Source: Xiphydria camelus
Taxonomy: Eukaryota > Arthropoda > Insecta > Hymenoptera > Xiphydriidae
Reading direction: 5' to 3'
Assembly (NCBI GenBank): GCA_963678675.1
Contig: OY783195.1
Coordinates: forward strand, 18,507,342 to 18,571,341
Length of the DNA stretch: 64,000 nt
Part shown: piece after piece, positions 22,650 to 33,329 of the stretch
How positions within the stretch are numbered: the first letter of the stretch is position 1
Layout: every line of letters begins with the position of its first letter
Made by a program: the position numbers and the translations under genes
The notes under the pieces: generated by a model
Databases searched by the model: none
Told to the model about the DNA's origin: nothing
Seen by the model: the letters and a program-made list of their open reading frames with translations, nothing else

Positions 22650-24062
22650 ACATTGACATATTGGGTTCTGCCTTAGTACCACAGATTTAAGGGTACCGAT
22701 CGCTACTGGCTGGCATCAGTAATAGCGAAGGTGGCACAAATGGAGCAGGCTAGCACCTAAATATGCCCATCGCGATAGGCGTGACTGCTACAGGATAAGG
22801 GACCTGCAGATAGGGGCCGTACTACCTTTTGATTAAATAGTTCACGAAATCAGCGCCCGTGAATTAAAAGGCAGATCAGTCGCATAGAGCGCATGCGTAG
22901 AGCACATGACGTCACGCATCGAGTAGGGGAAGAAGAGTACAGATAGCACTTGGAGTTGGCGTTGCCCTAGAGATGCTTCAAGATACTTAGTGCCTTGCAA
23001 ATTGTTGGAGACACTAACGTGATTGTGACGCTACTGACGCTACGTGACTATGACTGACGCTGCCGCAAACGTACTGAACATTTTTCACGAATGTTGATCG
23101 GCACCTCGCTTTCAAAATAAATAAAATTACCTTTACTTATTAAGGATTTCTTTCATTTTAGCAAATATATTCCTTTCTGAGTTGTATTACTGAACGGGTT
23201 AGAAGGTGTGCGAGGAGTGTTCTTAAAGAGTGAGGCGGAGTGTAAAGTGCATGCATTGAGAAAGGGGGCTGCGGGATGAGGAACGGTTTCGTTTACGAAA
23301 TCAGTGCCCGCCACGTAGATGACGCTTCGGCTTTCGAGGCATTTAAGCGTATCAATGTTAAACATGACAGGTCCCCTACACTGGGCTACGTTGTTACGTT
23401 GGCGGCGCCAGTCGCGACGGGCTTGTTTAGGTGCAGCCTATACCATTCGTACCACCTTCACTACTCCTGACGCCAGCCAATAGCGATCAGTACCCTCAAA
23501 TATAACATGACGCAATGGCCCTCGGTTAAGTAGCGACGCGATATTGGCTTGCATCGGACGGTGTAGATCATACAGCTAGAGTTCCTGGATAAATTTACAC
23601 CATCATATATCGCGGACCTTATGCCAAAAAACTGCGGTTACATCTCTGTCAGACCGAATAATATGTAAATGCTCGATATATATGTATATGTAACCATCAG
23701 TGGATTAGAGTTCTCAGGGCTAAGGATTCGTGAGAAAATTAGCCTGCTATGAAACAAAATGTTTAATCTTCTGCACTTAACGCTTCCAAACGTTCAACTG
23801 TATCATCAATGTTCCATTGTGAAGTTAGGACTAGCAACTTCTGAAAACGGACAGAACCTCCCAATCAATCGAATGAAAGAGTTCAATGGTGACATATACA
23901 TATGTAGTTCGATACTTTCAATCCAAATTCATAGGTTTCCATATAACAAACATTCGATCAGTTGAAGAATTTTACAGCAGTGCGTTAACCGCTTTTCCCA
24001 AAGTGCATATAATAAAGTACTTCAATAGACGCATGCGCGCCGGCGCGTCAATGTAACACGCA
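22650..24062. other. No gene recognised
   Basis: Mixed sequence with a GC-richer part at 22860-23560. The phrase ACGAAATCAGYGCCCG occurs near 22842 and 23297. Short ORFs show no family signature. Confidence 0.4.
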
Positions 24063-24149
24063 CACTGAAAAAAAAAGACTAAATTTTAATCCTAAAGTGA
24101 GATTAAAAATTATACCTAAGAAGGATAATCGGAGTACGAAAGGAAATTA

Positions 24150-24400
24150 GAGTAAAAATTATCCAATCGGGAATGGCTAAAATTTATCCTTCTAAATGAG
24201 TAGAAAATGTATCCTTCTGAAGTTTAAATTTTAACCTTCCAAAATGGCCAAAATTTATCCTTCTAAAGAAGTAGAAAATGTAACCTTCCGAAGGATAAAT
24301 TTTAACCTTCCAATGGCCAAAAATTATCCTTCTACAGGAGTATAATATTTATCCTTCCAAAGGATAAATTTTAACCTTCCAGTGAGTATAAATTATTATT
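24150..24400. repeat. Tandem repeat of ATCCTTCT-containing units
   Basis: About three to four degenerate units of roughly 65-70 bp carry aaaatttatccttcta, gtagaaaatgta and aaattttaaccttcca. A short ATT trinucleotide run follows at about 24391-24413. Similar words recur near the other end at 28490-28720. Confidence 0.65.
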
Positions 24401-24608
24401 ATTATTATTATTATTTACGCAATCGTTTCGCGTAACAAAAAAAAACACAAAAATCAAACTATCTCCTTTTACTGACCCAGGTAGAAATCGTACCGAGAAT
24501 TGCTTGCAAGATAGAACCTTGTCGCAATCAGCCATTTAAAAATACCTGTTTGTCCCAAAACCAGGCAGAATGACTGGTCTTTAGAAAAATAAATTGATTA
24601 ATATCCAA

Positions 24609-24891
24609 TCCACAGTATTGTTTTTAGTAGTTGAATAAATTTACGTATGTAAAGATTGTGGCTGATTAACTAGTAATAATTAAGCGTTTGATTAATTGAT
24701 AATTTCTGTGAATCTATTTATGTACCTATTACAATTAATATTATAAAATAAGTTGAATACAATATTGATTGTAATACATAAATAGATTCACAAAAATGAT
24801 CAATTAATCAAACACTTAATTATTACTAGTTAATCAGGCACAATTTTTACATACATAAATTTATTCAACTACTGAAAATAATACTGTGGAC
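24609..24891. mobile_element. Foldback MITE, arms of about 115 bp
   Basis: Left arm CCACAGTATTGTTTTTAGTA and right arm end TACTGAAAATAATACTGTGG are inverted copies. The match continues through GATTAACTAGTAATAATTAA to TGTGAATCTATTTATGTA with about 90 percent identity. The loop is about 50 bp. Non-coding. Confidence 0.8.
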
Positions 24892-25872
24892 TTATCAACC
24901 GTGATGCCTTCGGGTGAAGCGTTGTTAGCGACTGTCTCGCTAGAAGTCTGGAATCGAACTATCGCATCGTGCGCCTTCCTGACCGGGACGTACCGCAGGT
25001 AGCGAGGGCAAACGGGACTTCTGGAAATGCCCGAAATAGGTAAGTACAAAGTACTCGGTCATTCCAGAGGCACTGACTCGTCATGCGCCTTCCTAGCCGA
25101 GGAGCAACATCTCCCTTATTGGGCCCCTGTTACGTTTAATATAATTGAAAGGGCATTTCAAGGCACCGTTATGGTGCCCATCCACGTACAGGCGGACTGC
25201 AGTCCGTGGACTGACAGTTCTGATCTGCAGTCCCGAACTGTCATTGACCACACACGCACAGTTCTGCGGACTGCAGGCCGTCGCCGGACAGTCCAGGGAC
25301 TGCAGGCCGCCGGATGATTCGCCATACACGCACAGTTCATGAGTCAGTTCAGTTCGATCAATTGTGTTTGGAAGAAGAAATATATAAGGGGTATAGATGC
25401 CAAACCCGCCAAGTCACATTTATAGCAATTCACAGGAAACGTGAAAAACTGGTGCAGACGGCCATTGCCTTACAGTGGCAAGCGTATTTTCTACTTTATA
25501 TTATTATTAACGGTTTCATGTGGAATTTGCACCTAAATTATGTTATGTTATTATGTTCGATGCATGTTATGTTATGTTGTGTTATGTTATGCACATACTT
25601 ATAAAGAACAAATTCCCGTATCTACCTCAAATTTGACAAAAATGAACTTGGCGGGTTTTGCATCTATACCCCTTGTGTCTAATATTTAACATGGTTGTGA
25701 GAAAAGGGAAGCTTATTTTGTTCCTTATAATTATGTTGTTAAGTTATCGACATACGAGAAATCGACAACGTTTTTAGGTAAAAGAATGCCAATGTACAGA
25801 TGATCCTGATTATGAATTTAATTTACATCGTGGAAATGAAGAGATTCAATCCGAAAGTATCGAATTATTAAC

Positions 25873-26292
25873 TGTCATTTTCCTTTTGAAGCTCGAAAGC
25901 AAGCGTATATTAAACAAAGAGTATTTATTCCTATTGGAAATCGATGCTGCAAAAATCATTTGATCAAAGAAAAGTTCTACGAAGACGATCTGTTCCTTTT
26001 AAAAGTGATTTTTAATTCAAGTTTTGTAGAAACCTCTGATCTACAAAAATTGTTAGATAATCTTGCTGGAGGCCGCGATTCTTTACTTATAGGAATAATA
26101 AGTAATTTCTCTTATCCTGAAGATCAAGTGAAGTTACTGACTGGTTTCTCATATAAAAATATAAATGAAATACGAAATATGCTTCCTTCTATGCGCGATA
26201 ATGATAATCGATCAGTGCTTCAAGCGGTTGTTGTATTTGTTATCAAATTAAGAGAAGTGGGAATTCAAATAGTACGATTTCTTCCTTTTTAA
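25873..26292 (+). pseudogene. DDE transposase N-terminal fragment (ISL2EU/IS4EU-like)
   Basis: The frame reads CHFPFEARKQAYIKQRVFIPIGNRCCKNHL, then FYEDDLFLL, SSFVETSDLQKLL, and FSYPEDQVKLLTGFSYKNI..MLPSMRDNDNRSVLQA. This matches, from memory, the region ahead of the catalytic domain in transposases of the ISL2EU/IS4EU type (zinc-finger-like CRCC motif, then TGL.W.NI..L...M.SMR.S..R). The frame ends about 140 residues in, and the catalytic DDE domain is not found downstream, so it is truncated. Upstream codons back to about 25770 are open in pieces only. Confidence 0.5.
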
Positions 26293-26551
26293 TTCAAGCG
26301 AGAAATTCAAGCGGGGGTAGTTTTCATATGCTTATCCGGCTATACCCTTTAACATTTCGATAATCTAAATGCGGTATATGCTAACTGCTTAGGTAAAAAG
26401 CGGTATGTGCACCGACGGTTATTGTAGATACCACTGTTTGACTGTGTATGATGCAATACCGCGTTTCTCACATTTCAACGGCTCAGAAATTGAAGGATGA
26501 CGAAAACTTAGCGAAATGACAGTACGTTACCTCCCGCAATCGATGTCGTAA

Positions 26552-26827
26552 TTGTTAATGGATTTTTTTTTAATTCGTCGTATTAAAGATGTGCCAAAGT
26601 CGTTCGGCAATATTTCAAAGAAAATTCTACAAATTCTATACAGTTCTGATGCTCCACGTGTACATATAGTTTTTCATCGGTATTCTCTGCCTTCAGTCAA
26701 AGATTACGAGCGTTCGTTGCGAAGAGGTTTCGAAACTGATTACGAGTACGTCATCTGTGGTCCAAAACAAGCTAGACCAACTGACTTTTCGAAAGAACTT
26801 CGAAATGATAAATTCAAAGAAGATTAG
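26552..26827 (+). pseudogene. Fragment of the same unnamed family as 14.1-15.0 kb
   Basis: The plus-strand ORF contains DVPKSFGNISKKILQILYSS, then VHIVFHRYSLPSVKDYERSL and GPKQARPTDFSKELRNDKF. The segment VHIVFxxYxxxSVKDxER matches the middle of the family (VDVVFDxYxxxSIKxxER), overlapping the TFG block seen in the pseudogene at 14.1-15.0 kb. The conserved acidic residue after VVF is His here. A nuclease-like PIN fold is conceivable from the pattern, but that is inference. The ends are truncated. Confidence 0.45.
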
Positions 26828-26896
26828 TCGTTTTTCTGATTTCACCCTAGCAAACTCAAGAAGTAGGTACCTTTATTGGTAACAAAAATCTCTTTA

Positions 26897-27152
26897 TCTG
26901 TATATATAAAATAAAGTCGGGTTAGTTACACAATTTATAACTAAAGAACGGCTGGACAGATTTTTATGACTTTTGACTCTTGGATTTGTCTCCGCGATGA
27001 ATAGCAGAATATATAGATTCGTTTCAATAAAGCAAATGCCTTGCTGTAAAGTGAATTAAATTAGTTTAAATGTAATTAAAATACATTTCGTTTTTAAGTT
27101 AACACAACATTTATTGATTCTGAGGCGGTACGAAGTTCGCCGGGTCAGCTAG
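26897..27152 (+). mobile_element. Short non-autonomous Helitron, 256 bp
   Basis: The element begins TCTGTATATATAAAAT directly after an A and ends CCGGGTCAGCTAG directly before a T. A hairpin-forming GCGGTACGAAGTTCGC sits just inside the 3' end. The TC start, the CTAG end, the hairpin and the A/T insertion site without target duplication are the defining structure of Helitrons. The CGAAGTTCGCCGGGTCAGCTAG-like tail is a common insect type. No coding capacity. Confidence 0.85.
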
Positions 27153-27302
27153 TTATATAAAGTATATAAAATAGTTTTTCGGATCGACGATCGACTCAAA
27201 ACTCCGTCCCCCACCAATCGTCTGCCAGCCAGGGCGAAGCCGCCGCCGCCGCTCCCCTTCCCTTCCCTCTTTCCACCCCCTCCATCACCTTTCCTCCCCC
27301 CT

Positions 27303-27488
27303 GAACTGACAGAAAATTTTTAACATCGATGAAAGTTCGGCACGACAGGCCCGGACTGCAGATCAACCGCCACACACGCACAGTTTTCTGACAGTTTCGA
27401 CGGACTGCAGGCGACGGACTGCAGGCGAACTGTACGTGTATGGTGAAATTTGGACTGAAGGCGGGATCGCTCGCAGTTCGGGACTGCA
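27303..27488. repeat. Direct repeat, copy 1 (partner at 27707-27897)
   Basis: Both copies share GACAGGCCYGGACTGCAGAT, CCGCCACACACG, TTTCGACGGACTGCAGGCGA and GTACGTGTATGG, with about 90 percent identity over 185 bp. An inverted diverged copy lies at about 25195-25340 near the other end of the transposon, so this is the subterminal region, here duplicated in tandem with about 220 bp between. Confidence 0.75.
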
Positions 27489-27706
27489 GCATCAATTTTC
27501 TCGTTTTTACTTTTCCTGCAGATTCCGTTTTTTAATTGTAGACGGCACTGTAGCAGCACCGCTAATCTTTTCGAACATCGGAAATAAAACATATCGAGTA
27601 CCAAACCGCCCGAATGCCATAGAGGCGCCGCTCGAGTGGAAGGATCAACCGCCCGTGGAATGAGAGCGTCGAACCGCCCGGTACCGTATAGGTGCCCCTG
27701 GAGTGC

Positions 27707-27897
27707 AACTGATAGACAATTTTTTATATCAATGAAAGTTTAGCACGACAGGCCTGGACTGCAGATCAACCGCCACACACGTGCAGTTTTCTAACAGTTT
27801 CGACGGACTGCAGGCGACGGACTGCAGGCAAACTGTACGTGTATGGCGAAATTTGGACTGCAGGCGGGATCGCTCACAGTCCGGGACTGCAGTCCGC
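27707..27897. repeat. Direct repeat, copy 2 (next to the transposon end)
   Basis: Second copy of the subterminal block described at 27303-27488; it runs straight into the right terminal inverted repeat ending at 27917. The spacer between the two copies is GC-rich and carries repeated GAACCGCCCG-like phrases with no clear ORF. Confidence 0.75.
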
Positions 27898-28395
27898 CTG
27901 TACGTGGATGGGCACCATTAGGAGTGGATGCGCCAAGCAAGGGCGATCCACGATGCCAGGGTGAAGCGGGCAGTTTCCCCCACAATGACGTCAAGGCAAC
28001 GGGGCTTTCCAACGCAGGCCCAGGACAAAGGAGCAAGGAGGACTCATACTCCTCGAAGCAATCGAAGGAAGGCATTCGATCGACAACCGGCGAGGATCTC
28101 GGACCGTGGTTAGAGTATTCGAGGATTGCTCATCGTGCGGCCGTCGAGTCTACGGCGCCGACCGTAGCTTACATAATGTTGCATCGTTTACGAACGCTAG
28201 TCATTCCATTAAAAAATGGCGACTATGCTAAACTCCGCCAATTTTTCGAATCATCTGATTGGCAACGGAGAGACTCGAAAACGGAGAGACCTAGACTGCT
28301 TATTTCGATCCGTCCGTTAATTAACCTTTCTGAGAAAGGTGCAAAGCTGCGAGCCCATTAGCGGCCTAGATTTTCCGAAATATAATATATAGATT

Positions 28396-28472
28396 GACTG
28401 ACCAAAACCGACCAAGCCCGGCCGAAGGTAAATTTCAATGTACCTGCAGCTGGCCGGTTCTGCGCGGGACAT
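28396..28472. repeat. One-arm fragment of the CCGGCCGAAGG foldback family
   Basis: GACCAAGCCCGGCCGAAGGT and the following TAAATTTCAA, then CTGCAGCTGGCCGGTTCTG, match the right arm of the palindromes at 41.6 and 53.3 kb. Only half is present, so it cannot fold like the full copies. Confidence 0.65.
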
Positions 28473-28749
28473 CTGGTATATTTCTCCAACATGGGATAAT
28501 TTTTATCCTTCTGTGGGTGTAATTTTTATCCTTCCGTTGGATAATTTTTATCCTTAGGTGGGATAAAAATACGTCCGCTTTGAGTCGAATTTTTAAATTA
28601 GATAAAAAATTATCCTTCCACGGTTTAAAATTTAATCTTCTTTACATTATTTTTTATACTTCATAGGATAATCTTTGATCTATTTTACCTTTCGTACTCA
28701 GATTATCCTTCTAACGGAATAATTTCTATTCTTTTTTTTTTCAGTGCAT

Positions 28750-31700
28750 GCAGATACGACGAGAGGCTTTGATATTCCGTGTTTGTATAATTACGTCTGA
28801 CCCGTTACTAAACGAACTTTGATCAAATTAAGGTGCATTATCATAATAGCACTGGATGTGTACCATACGCGCGCGAGCGAAGCATTTCGTATCAATTATT
28901 AAAGCGATTTTGCACAATATGCGTATAACTGCACTTTACACTTGATGGATGCACACGGACGGATTCGAATGTCCTCCCGTTCCTACATTTGAAAATCAGT
29001 AATCCGAATAATATGTGGAAGTGCTCCCTGAATGCATAACCGGTCATAAATATATGGGGTATTCCACACCAAGCGGGCAGACAGGTGTGGCAGCGGATCA
29101 CTTTCCTCACTTTTTGTCACTCGGCGTATCTCTAGATCCCGTTTATCGATTTGATGCTGCATAGTGTCGATTGAATGCGCTAGTCCCAGACTATATAAAT
29201 GATATCTATTAATTTCATAATTCGAAATGTCGTAATTACTACGCCTCTCATTTCTGTGGTGATAACCGATGCGCTAACTTTGGAACTCCATAACATTTAT
29301 TATAAGCTACCTACATTTGTCCATTGTGTCAACCTCACAAATAATGGTAAATAATTAATACGATTTTGTGTACCCCATCTTGCTCCACTGTAGGGCAAGA
29401 TGGGAAGAGATGTCTTTTTTTGTTTTCGTATATTCTAGAGTTGGTTATTGTTAATTCGTATTTCAACCCTAACAATGTGGAATTCTCAAAGATGTATTAT
29501 CCCATTAATATGTTTCTTTATGCCCAATAATCTGATTTTAATTCCAGGTCAAACCTTAACTAACCCGTCTTGTCCTACCCTCCACTACCTATATAAATAC
29601 ATGTCTCTACTTCCCTTTCAGCTATCTAATGTGCAAGTAGGAGAGAACTACCTACATAGAACAAGAAAATAGACGCGCCGAGGTAACGGTCGCAAAACAT
29701 CAAACGTATTTATATCCATCGCATCGCAATGATTGTCATTTTATTGCATCCGCGGAACTTCACATCTCGAGCAGAGAGCGAATGAGTGAGTCGGTTTCGC
29801 CAACCCATCGCAACACTTCCGACGTCATACAGCTTTCTTGCTTTTCCCTGGCGCATCGACATATCGATACTGCACGCCGTTCGATCATGCGCGCGACGTT
29901 ATACATATCTCCGCCCGTTCTCGACAGCGACTCTTCATTCTCGCGCGTAGTGTGAACAAGATACTGGGCCGTAAGCACAGAAAAGGGAGGGAATGATTCG
30001 GAGACACGAATAGATCGATATCGCGCCTTGCATCCCGCGTACCCCGCCGAGTCATATCTATACAAACGTTATCGGAAAAGTATAGGGAGACGCCAGAAGT
30101 ATGCGTACAGGCGAGGGCGGAGAAAAAGCGAGCGGGTTGCACCGAGGATATATAAAGTGCAAACATGCGAAAACGAGATATGGTCGTTCGGTACATACGT
30201 AATGCCGGACGATGGCAGGAACATGTAACATTATAGGTCGTTCTACATGAGTCTCCTTAACCGTCGGAAATGCCGTGCCACGGGATTCATGAACACTCAA
30301 GGTCAGAGATACATTTTTTCTTCCTTCATTGAAATAGGTATCACGATACGGTTATGTCGCGCAGTTCCGACGCGACGTATCCGATATTAGGTACGCGACG
30401 CGTAACAAGATATACGGGTACTCGCAGATGATATCGTGGAGGTAAATAAAAGTTAGTAAGTACCTAACTCATCTTCGTGAGTTACAATTTCGAGATTGTA
30501 ATAATATATTCGTGTTAAAGTATATATTTGGGCCAGCTGTTAAGTAAAGATAACGTTATCAAAAAATGTTCATCAACCAGCTTTGTCAATTTTAATTGCC
30601 TTCACTGAAGCGCATCGGCCCATATTCATCGGATCAATGATATGCAAATGCAAGTTAATGATGCGGTATCCCGTACGTGCCATCATGTGAACTAACTTCG
30701 TCGAAGCACGCGCTACTCTCACCGTCGCTTCCCCGCAGCGACCGGTATAGCAATAGCCACGCGATATGCGAAAAGGGTAGGTACTCGCCTATCGAGCGAA
30801 ATGGAAACTGAATGTCTCGACGGATACGCGGCGCGCCCACCTTCCGATCGCAAACAAGGGGAACGAGGAAAAGCGATCTCTTCGATAGTTCGTGCGAGCT
30901 CCGGAAGAGGCAGAAGACGAGAACAAGGAGGATCCGCGATTGAGCACGTTGCATTTACCTACCTGCGAATACCTACAACGTAGGTACCTATATGTACATA
31001 GCTAAGCACATACTTATCTAAGGTAGGTGGACTCGGCGCTGGACTTTCGATGTTGAATCTTTTACGATGCAGCTATTTCCCGAAAGGACCAGAAAGTCAA
31101 TCCAAAGTTGAGACGTTCTCTTCGAACGTCCACGTGGTACACCTTTCGGTCGCGCGGGAATAACGCTGCCACGACTCTCTAAAGACTGCAAGACTTCTTT
31201 TCTTCGTCGCGGTATACGATAATTCACGATCGACGTAAAAATTAAGCATATCAAGTACGGAACTACGTGTTATATGTGCCTCTCGACTAGTCGTGCTATC
31301 TTCTCTGTCGTTTGTATCGTCCTCGTTCTCTTTCGCGTATTTAAAAGTATGGTGGCCTCGGGGAAAAAACACAGGCATGGCTAAAGGTCTCCGGACGACT
31401 ATCCGCGGAGCTGCCGAGAAACTCTGTTATTTGTGGTGAGACGCCTCCCTTTATCGATGCCAGAACTCCGGCTATACTAGGCCCACGCGTCGAATAAATA
31501 AAACTTGTATCGGACGTGCCAGAGCTCGGAAAAGAGCTCGAGCGGAGTATCCACAAGAGCCCCATCGCCAACGCGCAGCGCGTTCTTTGGTCGATTCCGA
31601 GTGCGATCGCACGGATCTTTTCGATATATAAATAATGATGGATATTGGTCCCGATTGACTATTGCCGAGGAATACAGGAAAGGGCGTAAGAGTGATATCA

Positions 31701-31820
31701 GATCCCCACGGTATAGCTACCTACTTCCCTCGAAGTCTTCGATCAACCGAATTCTTATTCTTTATTTTACGAGTAATTGGATGGTTTGCAAATATTTTAA
31801 ATCATATCGTAAATATACGT
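28750..31820. other. About 3 kb with no recognisable gene
   Basis: The part from 29680 to 31600 is GC-richer and free of the repeats that fill the rest of the window. It shows pyrimidine and GCG-rich words and several overlapping ORFs of 60-105 codons on both strands. None has a domain signature, splice support or a start context to favour it. It may be single-copy host DNA such as an intron or regulatory region, which is inference from the lack of repeats. Confidence 0.4.
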
Positions 31821-32057
31821 AAAAAAAAACAAAACGAGTCTGCTAGTACTCAAGACACTGATGTGTAAACATTTCACGAGCGGTAACTATGGAAAGGAAA
31901 TGTAATTGGGATTTGTGAAAATATTGGTATCTATAATCGAAGTAATTTCAAACAATTTTAAATCTTATAACTGTAGAAAATATTTATTCATTTTCTTTTT
32001 CATTTCATAATGCCGCACTTGACACAATCGGCTTATGATAGCTAAAATAAACAGTAA

Positions 32058-32194
32058 GGCCCACTTGTTCAAGGTAAGTTTAAGGCTGGTTCAGCTTGAA
32101 CCGCCGTTCTTGGTATATTATGCGTGACACGAAATATACCAAGAACGACGGTTCAAGCCGAACCAGCCTTGAAGTTACATTGAACAAGTGGGCC
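32058..32194. mobile_element. MITE with GGCCCACTTGTTCAA ends and TAA duplication
   Basis: A 137-bp palindromic element with GGCCCACTTG ends is flanked by TAA on both sides (32055-32057 and 32195-32197). The homologous locus at about 54450 has a single TAA and no insert. A 3-bp TAA duplication is the signature of PIF/Harbinger elements. Confidence 0.85.
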
Positions 32195-32318
32195 TAAGTG
32201 AGTCGGAGTAGAGCCAATCGCGCGACGAGGAGTTACTCCGACTCACTTACTCTACATGGCGAACATTACTTCCACACAACATTGTTCTGCCAGATGTTGA
32301 CACATCAATTACAAGTTA

Positions 32319-32403
32319 TTAGTCATTAAGTATGAAACGTCCGATAATAAATCAAACTTTTGATCTCAAATCGGACGCGAACGTTTCATACTTAATGACC
32401 TAA
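32319..32403. mobile_element. 85-bp MITE with TTAGTCATTAAG ends and TA duplication
   Basis: The ends TTAGTCATTAAGTATGAAAC and TTAGGTCATTAAGTATGAAA (inward from the right) bound 85 bp, with TA at 32317-32318 and 32404-32405. The sister foldback at 54 kb lacks it and has a single TA, so this is a Tc1/mariner-type insertion younger than the foldback duplication. Confidence 0.8.
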
Positions 32404-32413
32404 TAGAATGACT

Positions 32414-32569
32414 AATGTTCCTCATCAATTGTGACGCGGATGGTTCGTATAGCATCGTAGAAGATGCAGAGGTCATTTACGACGAAACGCAGCCACCGAA
32501 AAATGGTGAAAGGGTGTACTTTTTTTTGGCAAAATGTCAAGTACGAAGGAACAGTAATCATGCGTTCAG
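32414..32569 (+). pseudogene. Exon-like fragment, possibly of a BEN-domain-type protein
   Basis: From the ATG at 32414 the frame reads NCDADGSYSIVEDAEVIYDE and QPPKNGERVYF. At a run of eight T (32520-32527) the sense passes to the next frame, which continues WQNVKYEGTVIMRSG and meets a GTAAAC donor-like site at 32570. The pattern (GSYSIV.....VI.....P..G..V.......YEGTVI) resembles the N-terminal module that precedes BEN domains in some insect proteins; this is recollection, not a search. The T-run frameshift suggests a pseudogene. It begins exactly where the foldback homology ends. Confidence 0.35.
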
Positions 32570-32665
32570 GTAAACCTTTATACAATTCTTTATGTAAACT
32601 GATAAATTCCTTCGCAATAATGCATGTGATAAACGGCTGAATGCTACGTAGTATGTATGTCGCAA

Positions 32666-33051
32666 GCGTATTGTGATACTACCGAAATCATGAAGAATCT
32701 GACAATTTGACTGATAATTTTAGTCGTATTATAATACCTACGCATGCTTTTGCCTAAGCAAATAGCTTTTGTGGCTTTGCTCGCTTCGACGATTCTAACC
32801 AGACCTAAACTAATCTAATACATTGAAATGTAAATAAATTAGATTCTGTAAGAGGTTAGATTACGTTAGATTAGGCTAAAATCGGTGGAGCGAGCGATAA
32901 TCTAACCTTACCGAATCTAATTTATTTATATTTTAATGTGTTAGATTTTAGGTTAGGTTAGGTTAGGAAGCGAGCGAAGCCACAATAATACGCCTCAAAT
33001 TTTCAGTCATATTGTAAGATTCTTTATGATTTCGGAAGTATTACAATACGC
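32666..33051. mobile_element. Foldback element containing a TTAGG run
   Basis: The left arm starts GCGTATTGTGATACT and the right arm ends AGTATTACAATACGC. Arms also pair through GGCTTYGCTCGCTTC and GAATCTAATTTATTTA blocks. The right arm holds (TTAGG)4 at 32948-32967 where the left arm has only degenerate words. Confidence 0.65.
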
Positions 33052-33140
33052 CTAGGCGTATTGTAAAAGCCTAGGCGATTTTAATACGATTGATATCACA
33101 AAACCGAGAAGATAACAATTACAAATGAAGTTGACTTTTC

Positions 33141-33326
33141 CACTACAACAGAGACGAGTGAGTCTAACGAGGAAGCAGTGGAGGAAGAAGACGCCACAAA
33201 AATTGATAACTTTTTTGGCGATGAAGATCAGGAAAATAAAAAGACTACCGATCTCCTATCAAGAAAGGAAGAGAAGATAAAGATGACGCTGAAACACCAG
33301 CAGATGAGACGGATGACCAAATGTTT
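33141..33326 (+). pseudogene. Acidic coding-like fragment
   Basis: One frame reads ETSESNEEAVEEEDATKIDN and FGDEDQENKKTTD; after a frame change near 33245 the adjacent frame reads EDKDDAETPADETDDQMFGK before a stop at 33326. Such long acidic low-complexity reading in two abutting frames looks like a decayed exon, perhaps belonging to the same gene as 32414-32569. I do not recognise the protein. Confidence 0.3.
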
Positions 33327-33329
33327 GGG

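Larger units (their letters stand above)
25172..27917. mobile_element. TTA-flanked DNA transposon, 2.75 kb, decayed
   Basis: The ends TGGTGCCCATCCACGTACAG and complement are perfect inverted repeats of about 34 bp, continuing into GCGGACTGCAGTCC. TTA flanks each side (25169-25171, 27918-27920), a 3-bp duplication. Subterminal ggactgcag-rich blocks occur at both ends. The interior holds fragments of a transposase-like ORF and an unnamed protein, plus a short Helitron. The 3-bp TTA target recalls PIF/Harbinger, but the enclosed transposase fragment looks more like the ISL2EU/IS4EU group. Confidence 0.75.
24063..28746. mobile_element. Composite element with CACTGAAAAAAAAAG ends
   Basis: The left end CACTGAAAAAAAAAGACTAA and the right end (inward CACTGAAAAAAAAAAGAATA) are inverted. 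Both subterminal regions are rich in attatccttct phrases and both carry AGTACGAAAGG or its complement about 75 and 50 bp inside the ends. The dinucleotide CA flanks both ends, a possible 2-bp duplication. The 4.7-kb body holds a minisatellite, a foldback, and an independent TTA-flanked transposon. No transposase that clearly belongs to the outer ends was found. Confidence 0.5.
31822..32416. mobile_element. One-armed foldback carrying two nested MITEs
   Basis: This matches the left half of the complete foldback at 54.23-54.90 kb, starting aaaacgagtctgctagtact and running through CGGCTTATGATAGCTAAAAT to GTGAGTCGGAGTAGAGCC and ACATTGTTCTGCCAGATG. It stops near the palindrome centre. Two insertions (32058-32194 and 32319-32403) interrupt it; the copy at 54 kb shows both sites empty. 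Confidence 0.8.

Noticed and set aside
24150..24400. CRISPR-like array
   Set aside because: The units are degenerate, without constant repeats and unique spacers, and the genome is eukaryotic.
27843..28361. 172-codon plus-strand ORF across the transposon right end
   Set aside because: It crosses the terminal inverted repeat at 27917 into flanking DNA and has no recognisable domain; the open frame is most likely due to GC-rich sequence.
30655..31571. Cluster of 75-100 codon minus-strand ORFs as a host gene
   Set aside because: The ORFs overlap in different frames with ORFs on the other strand, and none shows a domain, signal peptide or splice-supported continuity.
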